DNA of 60,000 bases from Acanthaster planci. Taxonomy: Eukaryota > Echinodermata > Asteroidea > Valvatida > Acanthasteridae. Location: positions 966,155 to 1,026,154 of the forward strand of contig NW_019091373.1 in NCBI RefSeq assembly GCF_001949145.1, read 5' to 3'. The position numbers and the translations under genes were made by a program. This document shows, in pieces, positions 10,259 through 20,234 of this stretch (positions are counted from its first letter, which is position 1; every line of letters begins with the position of its first letter). A model generated the notes under the pieces. The model did no database searches. It saw only the letters and a list, made by a program, of their open reading frames with translations, and had not been told where the DNA came from.

Positions 10259-11134
10259 ACCTGGTCTAGGAATCACTGAAATTGGCTGACCTATTGGTTT
10301 GGAGCCTGCTGCTGTCTAGCAGGAGAGTACAACCTTTGGTAGCCAGGTATCAGGAAGTCGGCAAACTGAGCCACCTGATGGTAAGGATGATGTGCACACT
10401 ACGGCACCCACATCGACAGAGGAATTCATTGTTCAATACCTTGCCTTTCCAACTAATCCCCAAGACACAGGTGAAATGTGTTAAGTCTAAAGATCTGACA
10501 ACTTCTCTCATGGGAAAGCACTGAGAGCACACATGCCTAATAGACTACAATCTTCATCTCCATCCTCAGCCTCCGATTTTGCCACACCCATTACTGGAAG
10601 AGTTCCAAAGCACCAGCTGAGTTTTGTACATGCATAGCTATGCATACCTCACAGTCAAAGACTGTAAACTACTGATAACAATGCATTATCTGTTGTTTTG
10701 ATGAACTCATGAATTTCGCTGAAATTGACAGATGCTACAATTAAATTGGCTACTTAATTTAGTTTCATAATCTTAAACGGACAAAACCTGTCGCAGAAAC
10801 AACTCAGCAGGACTCTTCTTTCAAATGTACATGTGTGATGTACTGGCAAAAAGTACATATACATATCCAAAACTAACACTGGATACACATCAGCTTATGT
10901 AAAAACACGTAACTGAACATGAGCAGGTCAGCTTTCATGTACGTCTTCATGTCAAACTTTCAAAACCTTGAATCTTCACCTTTTTCCAATTGCCATTTTT
11001 CCTAATACAAGCAAGATGTAAATTTACTTCAAGGATAAATCAGCAGTTACAATACTTTGAAAATTTAGAGACGTTTTGGACAGTAGAGAGGCATCAAAAA
11101 AAATGCCACTAAACAGTTATGAGCCTGTTGGGTT

Positions 11135-11326
11135 TCTGCCTTGAGCAAAAACTGCCCCTCATTGGTTGAACGCAGCCATGGTGGGGGGGGGGAGCATTCA
11201 TTTTGTTGATAGCGACACATATGCAACACGTGCATACTGAACTGAACCAGCGAAGTGCAGTTCCCACCAAAAGAGCCTCTGTTGCTAGGAAAGTTGCGCC
11301 CTCTCTCGGTCCCACTCAGGGCCCTT
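11135..11326. repeat. Dispersed repeat A, copy 1
   Basis: It aligns with 23440-23632 in the same orientation. Shared blocks include gagca-aaactccccctca-like text, gagccatg/cagccatgg, gtgcagttccca, cattgctaggaaa-ttg and the end ttcagggccc. The copies are well diverged, so this is an old interspersed repeat. Confidence 0.6.
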
Positions 11327-11860
11327 AACATTTAGAGCACCCCTACTGGTGTACACAGACTGCAGTGTTGTTGGGGTTAGTAAGGGTGGCACCCAGATTT
11401 GAATGAAAGAGGTCTTGGGGTCAGGGTGAAGAAGAAAAATGAAGAGAATTCTTTTTTTTAAATGGTCATGTGCAATTAATGTCATGGATTGGTGTTAGCA
11501 GAATATTGCAGTGCACTGAAATGAGATATCGGAGTATCAACCTGTTGATGATGAGGAACCAGTTCTCAAACATGAGACCAAGTACAGGTACACGTACATG
11601 TACCCAGAGTCAACTTCACAAACTATGAAGTTTTCAAATACAGGTTTGAAAAGATGGTTGCGGGGCTACATAAAATAGGCTACATAATATGCTGAAATAG
11701 ATATCGCTGTGTTAAAAAGTTTTATCTTAAAAGACGTTTGCTTGCAGGTCTACACTAGTACACAGGTCACTTGGGTTCTAGGTTCATTCAAGTATTGCCA
11801 GTGGATTTGTTCACAAATCCTAAGACAACACTGAGTATACAATGTTCACAAATACACATC

Positions 11861-11944
11861 GATGAAGGGAAGAACAGCCAATATAAGATATCACATGTTT
11901 CTCCATTGATGAAGGGACGAACAGCCAATATAAGATATCACACG
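11861..11944. repeat. Two-copy tandem repeat, period 47
   Basis: gatgaaggga begins at 11861 and again at 11908. The shared core aacagccaatataagatatc is identical in both copies. The second copy is cut short. Confidence 0.85.
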
Positions 11945-13407
11945 TTTTGCCAAATGAACGTTTTGGGTGAGAAAAAATTCATGATTTGAATACATTTTTC
12001 CCTGTATTCATTTTTGGTTTAATTTTAGGGTTAGCTTTTCTTTATGAGTATCCACGATTTACTTCAACAAAGTACCTAATTATAGTCTCATACTATCTGT
12101 AATGCATACCACTTAGGTAGGAGTAGCAACAGCCAAGACAAGACTGGACATACTCTAAAGTATCTCAACCCTTCACAACTTCTTAATCTTGAGCAAATTA
12201 TTTGGTGGTTAAGTAATCAAAAAATATACATATATTATATATAAAGTTTGCTTTTGATTCAAGCACACAGGATTACAAACTACTACCAACTGGGAGTGAT
12301 ACGATAATAGTAAACCATCTAACTGGAGTGTTAGTCACAAGGGAATAAGGCACTGGTTACAAATGGAAGAAACCCTAAATAAGTACAGTACTTGTAACTT
12401 CCATATCATTGATGACACAGTGAAAGTAAAATTTCGTATGTCTGTTAAGTTGCTGTCACTTTCCCGAATGTGTATGGTAGTTTAAGGAAACAACTCACCA
12501 CTACAAAAACAAGGCTTAAGGTTTCATGTATCCAGTTAAAATTGCCAAAATAAGTACATGAAACCAGTTCAACATCTGCTTTCCCTTTTGTTTTCTTTGA
12601 GTACTTTTTTTACATATGATTTTTTTTTCCTACCTGATACTGAAAGCTACATGTACATGCACAAACAAGAATGCATCATCTGCTACAAAAATGAAATGGT
12701 TTTAACAGTAACTTCCTTTCACGTGACTTAAATGTGGGGGCATCTTTTTTTTCTTCTTCTTTTTCTGTTTTTTTTTAATTTGTTTTCTCCATTTTTCCAA
12801 CTTACTGTACAAAGAAGCACTGGAATACAATAAACTCAAACTTATTGCAAAGAGATAAACACCACAAAGCAACTCCAACGCACTTTGATGATTTTGCATT
12901 CATGCATATTCATGAGTAACGCCACTGTCAAAAAGGGCACAAAACAAACACAGCCACGTGATCAAACTCACCCTCAGGAAACTGCCAATACTGCACTTTG
13001 TCCATTCTTCCTTTTCAAACATCAGACCTTTGACATAGATTTCTTAAGTCAAAGGTCGTCATAAATCAAGGAAATGAACTCTTCAAATTAATGCAGGGGA
13101 TACAGCATGGCCATTCACAAACATCCCTTTTCCAAACCTCCAAGGTTCCTTGATATAAACCCCTTAGAGTCAAGGATGTGTTCCACTGTATGAACACCAC
13201 AAATGTTACCAAGGGTCACAATCTCACTTGTGCACATTCATTGAGAAATTTGTTACAAGCATGTTTGTGTACACATCAGCGTAACATACCTGTTGTGAAG
13301 ATGTCCACCCAGTTGCAGTGGCAGTCAATGAAAACGTACTCTACCACTTCTTACATTCTGGTCCTCTGGTTTTTTGTACTGCAGTTAAAATGGCCTAAAA
13401 ATACCAA

Positions 13408-14388
13408 CAGCCCCTTCCCACTTGATCCAACAATTNNNNNNNNNNNNNNNNNNNNNNNNNNNNNNNNNNNNNNNNNNNNNNNNNNNNNNNNNNNNNNNNN
13501 NNNNNNNNNNNNNNNNNNNNNNNNNNNNNNNNNNNNNNNNNNNNNNNNNNNNNNNNNNNNNNNNNNNNNNNNNNNNNNACGCTAACCGTTATAAGGTGGA
13601 TCAGGATCAGATCCACCTTTCTTGATCCTCCTCTGGAGCAGGATACAGATCCTGCAATTAGCGGATCAGATCCTGCAATTGGCGGATCACGATCAGATGG
13701 GAACGCAAAAGGTGGATCTGATCCGGCAATTTTACCTGTCAACATCTGTCCGTGCACGAGTGGCGCGAAAATTTTGCGGTCTGATGAACAAAGAAATATG
13801 TTTTTTGGCATGTAGTTCATGTGAAATTTTAACATGCACAGTATACATAATAAACAACTGCTGAACTACGGGCTTGCAAAATATGTAACCACCCATGCGC
13901 AATGCATGCGTGCCGCGATGTGTGCCTTGCCCTTTCACACTTTTCGTTGCGCATTTGTCCGTTTCTTAAACTTTCTCATTTGTGTAATTTCACTTGCTTT
14001 CCATCAAAAACTAATTCCGTGTTTGTGTAGAGCCCGCAACGTGTGACAGAGTATCAAAAACGGAAGCAAAGTTTGAAGAGACAACGTACTAGGCTGAACA
14101 TTCGGTCTGATTCAAGGTCGTCACGTCAGTACAACTCCGCACCCAAAACACCGCAGGATCACACGCATGCCGCCCCAGCACGCCACACTGCCACAGAGCA
14201 CGCGCTCAGCAAGCTAGCACATGTGCAATACTGAACTCAGTGACCTTTCGGGCTCGACGTATCCTTCCGAAAAGGTGGATCAAGTGCTAGTGGGAATGCG
14301 ACTTGCGGTTTCGTTGCGGTAAGATAACGATCACACCAAAATGCTGGATCAAGATCCACCTTCTCCCAATTCAAGTGGGAACGCGCTG
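13408..14388. mobile_element. GATC-rich inverted-repeat element spanning an assembly gap
   Basis: The left end CAGCCCCTTCCCACTTGA is inverted at the right as TCAAGTGGGAACGCGCTG. The inside is rich in ggatca/gatcc blocks and gtgggaacgc motifs in both orientations (13580-13735 and 14262-14388), flanking a unique centre. CAG...CTG termini are hAT-like, but no clean 8-bp duplication is seen, so the class is open. The 143-N gap lies within its left arm. Confidence 0.6.
13436..13578. other. Assembly gap (143 N)
   Basis: The gap falls inside the GATC-rich arm of the element at 13408-14388, which probably broke the assembly because it can fold back. Confidence 0.99.
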
Positions 14389-14681
14389 TTAGTACCACTG
14401 TGGGCACTGATGCATGAAGTGAATGAAAATACCTAGCGTCTGAAGAAGCGGTTGGACAACACTTGAGTACAGAGTGTTTACAAACATACATTGGTGAAGG
14501 GCAAAATGCCAAGTATAATAATTAGCCTTGTGTCTGGCCGTTCCCTTCCCCACAACAACTGATGAAGAAAAAAAGAGAGTTGATACTCTTTTGAAGTCTT
14601 TAACTTCAGAATAATCTTATGGTACATATACATTTTCATTGACTGTCGGTATGCATCTACATGCACCTGTTGCCCACCCAA

Positions 14682-15215
14682 TCAAATCATGATGTCCACT
14701 GCCACCTTCAGGATGCCAATAAACAACTTCCACAGCAGCGATTCATTTTCGGCATCCTCCCCCGGATACAGCTTCCCAAAAGACGGCTCGGTCTTCTCGG
14801 TCTCAGTTCTCCACGGGTCCTCCACCTCGCTGGTATCCAACCAAATATCAAACTCATAGGAGGTGTCATTCTGGTACAGTGGGTGACCATAAATACCGAT
14901 TCCCACGGGTCGGCTGAGATACTCCCCAATGTCCAGAATTTCGTCCCCGTACGTTGTCGACTTCAAGTCGTAGTCCTCGTAGGTGGGGTGTAGTGTGGTC
15001 GCTGACACATAGACGTCGGCATCTCCCTTGAGCGTGCGCAGAACCAATCGGATGTTGCCACTGCGGCTGAGTTTGTAGTAAGAGAAGTTGCCAGAGGGCA
15101 CAGACCCTGTCAGGGTCTGTAAGAGGACAACCACCTCACCCGAGCATCCCTCCAGGAATGAGGAGGCAAGATGCACCAGGAGTATAAAGGAAGGAAGACT
15201 GACATCGACACGCAT
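14682..15215 (-). CDS. C6orf120: C6orf120-like (UPF0669) secreted glycoprotein
   Basis: One uninterrupted frame of 177 codons. Residues 1-25 form a signal peptide (hydrophobic core FILLVHLASSFL). The mature part has the family's features: an early NFSYYKLSRSG block, the DADVYVSATTLHPTYEDYDLKS-type stretch at about residues 66-87, the IGIYGHP turn near 106, and an amphipathic hydrophobic tail LWKLFIGILKVAVDI. Potential N-glycosylation sites are N43 (NFS), N116 (NDT) and N157 (NES). Human C6orf120 is a secreted glycoprotein of similar size, also encoded in a single coding exon. Its molecular role is poorly known. The start is the first ATG of the frame and directly precedes the signal peptide. 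It stands alone on the minus strand between two plus-strand genes. Confidence 0.9.
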   Translation of the reverse strand: MRVDVSLPSFILLVHLASSFLEGCSGEVVVLLQTLTGSVPSGNFSYYKLSRSGNIRLVLRTLKGDADVYVSATTLHPTYEDYDLKSTTYGDEILDIGEYLSRPVGIGIYGHPLYQNDTSYEFDIWLDTSEVEDPWRTETEKTEPSFGKLYPGEDAENESLLWKLFIGILKVAVDIMI

Positions 15216-15300
15216 GATGGTCTGTCAGTGGCAAGCAAATTAACATCTAATAGTTTGGGGTTCACGTAACACTGGAGGACACTGTCAGCACAATCAGTTG
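15216..15300 (-). other. 5' UTR exon part of the C6orf120-like gene
   Basis: Reading the minus strand, a strong acceptor (pyrimidine-rich tttttcttttcag) ends at 15301, 85 nt upstream of the ATG. This implies that the 5' UTR is spliced and the promoter lies farther upstream. The first non-coding exon was not identified. Confidence 0.5.
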
Positions 15301-16990
15301 CTGAAAAGAAAAACAAAACAATATGTAAACTTTCATTACTAGGCTATTACATGCACTAGAAGTACCAATCATTCTTCCGACCAGAAATTTAACCCAAAAT
15401 TTTTGAAATGTGTAATTCCTACTCTTTTTAGGTGATGGTCTAAAAAATGTATTAGCCTTGGGGAAACATCACTATGTTTCCCTGCAGTGACATAGCAGAC
15501 ATCAGAAAGTGGCAACATGTCTTAAGAAGTCACATTTAGCAAGGAAAAATTGAAACATTTACTTTGGAAAAGCTTGGAATTTTTCATACAAATCCTACAG
15601 GGTTTGTGCAGAGGGCGTCCAGAGAATTCTAGATAAGAACTCTTTTTGTAGGCCCTCTACATACCCGCCTTGTGAACCCAGTACCCACACTGTAGTCTCA
15701 CTGACCACTGTACTCAAACCAAACATATAACAGTGCCAAAAATACTGTACATGTTCGTGTAGCACTATGTGGCCTGGCTGAATGTATTCCGTCATCTTAC
15801 AAATGCAACTGTTCCTGCCCCATCCTTTATTAATAATAATGTTGGAAATATAAAAAATAAGTATTAATATAATAATTATAATATATAATAATGATTAATA
15901 ATATCTGAATTATTCAGAAGAATAAAATGAAAACGCTGTTTTGTTAGATGGTACATGTGAACTTTCATGTTTTGACAATCTGATATGTAAAAGTACAGCA
16001 GTACAATCCCTCAAGAAATCCTTGCTATCCTATGAGCCACATGGATCATTGATCCTGACACATGAGGTGCTCCCATACTCAGCACCAACAACCACCACTT
16101 CCCACTTCCTAAACGTGCACAGTCTCTCTGTTGAGATAGCATTTACACAGTTCTTCACATAAAATGGCCAATGGCTAACAAAAAGTACCAAGCACCGTTC
16201 CTTTTTTTAGCTGATGAAGAAATGTCTGAACTTGTAAGTAATGCTGGTATGCCTTATCTCAGGAAAAGTTTCATGGAAGATTGCATACCTTTGACGTAAT
16301 TCAATCAAGTGATCAAAATCTATCATGTTCCCAGAATAAAACAAGGAAACTAGAGAGGTTGGCAATGGAGGGGGTATAACTTGGGTTTTAAAATGCAGTG
16401 GATATTTGACCAGTTCACTGTCCTCATGTGTTTTTGCCTCAAGTTTTGCAGCTTTGGCTTAGTATGTCAAATGCAAAGGTTTATGTTTGGCATACAATAC
16501 GGCTATGTTTGACCTGGACCACTGTTTGTTCATCACCAGTAAGATAGTGGGAAATACTAAAATGGGAGGAGATCATACATATTTCCAGACTTGTTACTAC
16601 AACAAAACAAAAAGGGGTCTTTTTTCTACAATCTAAAAAGAGACAGAGGGAGAGAATTTGCTAAGAATATTGTCTGTAAGGCTATTTTTTTTAATCCCAA
16701 TTAAACTTACGATTGGTCTTGTTGGAAATCAAATAGGAACCTTCACCATTATTGTGACTCTTCCACATAAACGTATAACCATAACTGAGCCAAGACACGA
16801 GCACTGCTCTAAGTACAACTTGTCTAAGCAAATGCACGTTTTAACTGCCGGAGTCAGACATGTTGGATTTTTGTCTGTTCAGCTTGTTCATAATGAAGCA
16901 CGGTACCGGTATACACTTCCTGTCACAGTCAAGGGTTGTGCAAGATGACACTTGCGGCTACCCCGTTTAGACTCTCAACATGCTTGCTAC
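15301..16990. other. Non-coding stretch with AT-rich block
   Basis: No gene is supported. 15830-15905 is a very AT-rich block of taat/ataat units. The rest has only short random frames. It is probably the 5' intron or upstream region of the C6orf120-like gene. Confidence 0.55.
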
Positions 16991-16994
16991 GCCC

Positions 16995-17849
16995 TAGACC
17001 TGTAAACAGGTCCCTACGTATACTCCATCATATGCTGGGCTCTGTCCTGGTTGATAGTGATTCCTTGTGATCAAGTTTATCCAGGATATCTGGGGATATT
17101 ATCAGACATCTACAGAATCTTATGAACTGAAATTGCACTGGTATGTTCACTATTTACATTGTTAACTATCCCCTCAGGTTGCTATTGGCAAAAAACTCAC
17201 CTTTTCCTCATAAAAGGAAAAAATTTTGCCTTCAGTTGGCGTTTTCCCCACTCTGGACGAATGTTGGCCTCGTTAACACATAACTTGCACATTACGCAGA
17301 CTCTTTTGTATGGTTAAGTGACGGCAGCCTGTACAAAGAGCCTGTCTAGTTTGCACCCAGACTTCAGCACATGCAAATTCATTCAGATCCGGAAGAGCAC
17401 CTGTCGATTTGAGTAGTCATGGAAAATTGCGACTGTTTGGTGTCGCAGCTAATACGCAACGCCTTTGGCTAATTCCCTGTCCAGTCAAATACTGCTTGCG
17501 CCAAATTGTTGAACATGTAGCGCGCAGCTTGCTCTCTGTGTTGTGACACTAACAGCCACCAGTTTTGTGCAAGTCAGGCTAAAAATTGTCCGGAGTTAGG
17601 AAAATGCCAACTGAAAGCAACTTTTTTCATTCAAATAAGAAAAAGGTGAGCTTTCTGCAAACAGCAACCTGGGGGATAGTAGCAGCGCAAGTAATGAACA
17701 GACTAGTGCAATTTCAGCTCATAAAATCCAGCGGATGTCTGATAACATCCCCGGACATCTCAGATAAACTTGATTGAAAGAAATCATTATCAATCGGGAC
17801 AGGGCCCAGTATATGATGGAGTTTACATAGGGCCCTGTTTACAGGTCTA
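16995..17849. mobile_element. MULE-like non-autonomous element with long TIRs
   Basis: The left end TAGACCTGTAAACAGG and the right end CCTGTTTACAGGTCTA are inverted. The inverted match continues with some divergence for about 260 bp on each side (to about 17255 and from about 17592). Flanks GCTACGCCC (16986-16994) and GCTATGCCC (17850-17858) form a 9-bp target duplication with one C/T difference at a CpG. Long TIRs with a 9-bp duplication are the hallmark of Mutator-like elements. No transposase frame is present in the 855 bp. Confidence 0.75.
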
Positions 17850-18028
17850 GCTATGCCCCACCTACAGTATCTGTCCTAACAACGCTTGGAATGGTCCCAA
17901 CTACATGTAACTACAGCGTTATGATTGGGGTGGCCAACTACATGTACATGCAGGCCTACACTGTAGCACACAGTGCCAGTGTATGCCTTAGTAGGCATGT
18001 ACCAGCATTACTTTGTTAATATAAGCCC

Positions 18029-18169
18029 TATCGCAAATACTGCATGGGCAATTTTGCATTATGGTAGAAAGGCATTGTGGAAAGGAAAAAGGGGCAATGT
18101 TTGCTCCTTTTTCCTTCCCACAGTGCCTTTCTACCATTGTGTAAAATCACCCATGCAGTATTTGCGATA
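18029..18169. repeat. 141-bp palindrome (fold-back)
   Basis: The left arm tatcgcaaatactgcatggg... is repeated inverted at the right (...cccatgcagtatttgcgata), with the turn near 18093-18105. Pairing holds across almost the whole arm, with few mismatches. Both strands therefore give nearly the same open frame, an artefact of the palindrome. Confidence 0.88.
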
Positions 18170-18184
18170 AATAGGCAACTCATG

Positions 18185-18837
18185 TTTGCAGAAACATTCC
18201 TCCGCAGTGGGAAAAATGCCAACCGATGGCAACATTTTTCCTCCAAACAAGGACATGTCGATTTCTTTTGCAAACAGCAACCTGGGCTGGGCAGTGGGGG
18301 ACAGCCCCATATTAACCCTCCTATGGTTTACAGAACAAATGTGCACAAATGCCCACAGTCACTGGTGAGCATGTAGTTTCTACATGGAACTCAAACATGC
18401 ACAGGTTCAGTGTGTACGCAGTTGGTTGTCAGTACAAAATGACCCAGGGTCTTTTGTGCAGTCCTCTTCACTGCATTTGGTTTACTGCACAAGTATGCAC
18501 ATGAAACAGTGAAGTACAGTTGTTGGGCAGCACAAAAGTGCAATCTGATATTCCTGTGAGGGAAAGTTAGTGCAGTGCAAAACACAATACAGCTGTGCTT
18601 CTTTGAGGTGTTTACCAAATGACCCAAAGAGTGACTTCAGCATAGGAGGGTTAAGCAGCCACACGCATGGGATGTGTGAACATACTGGTGCAATTAATTC
18701 AGTCATAAGATCCTGCAGATGTCTGATAATATCCCTGGACATACTGGATAAACCTGATCGAAAGAAATCACTATCAATCGGGACAGGTCCCAGTGTATCG
18801 ACGAAGTGATACGTAGTGCCCTGCTTACGAGTCTAAC
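18185..18837. mobile_element. Second, truncated MULE-like copy (right arm), interrupted
   Basis: It matches the right arm of 16995-17849 in direct orientation: tgccaac-gatggcaac-tttttc, cagcaacctggg, gatgtctgataatatccc and caatcgggacagg are shared. The match is split by the TTAA element at 18312-18656. The left arm is absent or replaced by the palindrome before it. Confidence 0.65.
18312..18656. mobile_element. TTAA-flanked MITE nested in MULE-like copy
   Basis: TTAACCCTCCTATG at the left is mirrored by CATAGGAGGGTTAA at the right. Removing it restores the alignment of the host element, which shows a nested insertion. A TIR starting CCC next to TTAA fits a piggyBac-like family different from the one in the matrix-gene introns. 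Confidence 0.75.
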
Positions 18838-19600
18838 GCTATACAGTTACTAGGTTAGGGCACAGGCATATGCCGGCAGCTCAAGCATTCAGCGTAGTCT
18901 ACATTTTCTGATGTCTGGAAACTGGACAGCCTTGTTTATCTGCACTCATGATAGATAATGGTACATCAAATCCTGAATTCTACTTAAAATTAAGAAATGA
19001 CTCTTGTTAATGTGAAAGAACAATGTATTATTATTTATACCTTAATCTGCGTTCTTTTAATTCGGAGGCCCAGGTCTTTGATTTCTAAGTCTTAGCCGTA
19101 GACGTTCATTAGTGTGTCCAATCTGTTCGGCGTTCACCAATGCAATTCGCAGCATGCAACACGCTTGGTACAAACTGGTCTGATCTTTGTGTAGTCAATA
19201 AAACGTGGTTGTATTTGTGTTTGATACGTCAAGGTACAAGACCTTACAGAACTTTCGGTTCTGAGGGGCATATGATGAAGGGCATTCACAACACAACGCG
19301 TAACGGCACCCACCCTCGCCCCTCTCAAGTTGTCCCGTTATATATTGTACTTAATGTACACAACCGTATCGTCGTCGATGGAAAATTATTTACACCAAGC
19401 TTTGACACCGTTTGATCAGAAACTTGAAGTTATATTTCCAAACCCACTTTTAATCTGATTAATATTACACCTTGTTGCTGGTGATGTGACCATGGAGAAA
19501 AGAAACATGTATGTCTATGGTGTAACCTGCGCAAGTGCAAGGTAGACATTATTTTTATTTTGAGCATGAAGAATTGACCCCCGTATTTTAATGGAGCAGT
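18838..19600. other. Intergenic, nothing recognised
   Basis: No frame, repeat or RNA gene could be supported. The right end grades into the CpG-richer promoter of the ankyrin gene. Confidence 0.5.
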
Positions 19601-19781
19601 CTAAATCACTTGTTCAAGGCGCTGGGTTGTAGCTTTGATTTGGTCCCTGTAGTCGCCTTCGGCTGCCTCGCTGGCCTTGGCGACGCGTTCGTGTACATTC
19701 GTGATTGCTCCTTGCAGAAGCGCTTTGGCGAGTTGTTACTCAATTTTTCCGTTTCGAGACGTATCTTCTCTTTGAAATAAG
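19600..19781 (+). promoter_or_regulatory. Probable TATA-less, CpG-richer promoter and 5' UTR of the ankyrin gene
   Basis: CpG content rises sharply compared with the surrounding AT-rich DNA (ttcggctgcctcgctgg, gcgacgcgttcg) and stays high into exon 1. No TATA box is evident. The ATG at 19782 has the context aagATGT. Confidence 0.45.
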
Positions 19782-20234
19782 ATGTCGAAGGAGGAAGAAG
19801 AGTTTCTGCGACTCGCCAGATCAGGAAACCCCGACAGCCTCGAAGCTTTTCTCGGAAACAGGGGTCAGAAAATTGACCCCAACTGCAGTTCCAAAGACGG
19901 TGCTACTCCGCTTATTCAGTGCGTACAGGGATCGGGACGCGCCGCAGCGCCAATCCCCACCGGTGCGCGGCATCCGCATCGCCGCATGGACCATCTCAGC
20001 TGCTGTCGCCTGTTGCTACGGTATCGTGCTAATCCGGACTCCAGGGATAATCTGGGCAGGACGGCTTTACACTGGGCAGTTTTCTACAAGAAGGTGGACT
20101 TTGTGGAGGCACTGATTGATCACAAAGCTGATCCTGCTTTGAGAGACGATAAAGGCCAGAATGTTCTACACTTCGCCGTGCGAGTCAATGCAGACACCTG
20201 TCTACAGTTACTTTGTACAAGAGTTTCCCCAGAG
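19782..20234 (+). CDS. Ankyrin gene exon 1
   Basis: Codons 1-151, phase 0 end, donor gtatgg. MSKEEEEFLRLARSGN opens a helical cap. Repeats 1-3 follow. Repeat 1 carries a CpG-rich insertion of about 20 residues (SGRAAAPIPTGARHPHRR) between its two helices, which is unusual for an ankyrin repeat. Confidence 0.88.

Larger units (their letters stand above)
9600..13400. other. Intergenic stretch with repeat remnants
   Basis: I see no supported gene. The stretch is AT-rich and holds a possible retroelement scrap (10128-10258), one copy of a dispersed repeat (11135-11326), a two-copy tandem repeat (11861-11944) and poly-T/A runs near 12740-12780. The 3' UTR of the minus-strand C6orf120-like gene may reach into its right part, but I found no clear signal fixing its end. 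Confidence 0.6.

Noticed and set aside
17973-18376. Overlapping small frames on both strands with the same peptide (GRKALW-GKR)
   Set aside because: The peptide appears on both strands because the DNA is a palindrome, so it is not evidence of a gene.
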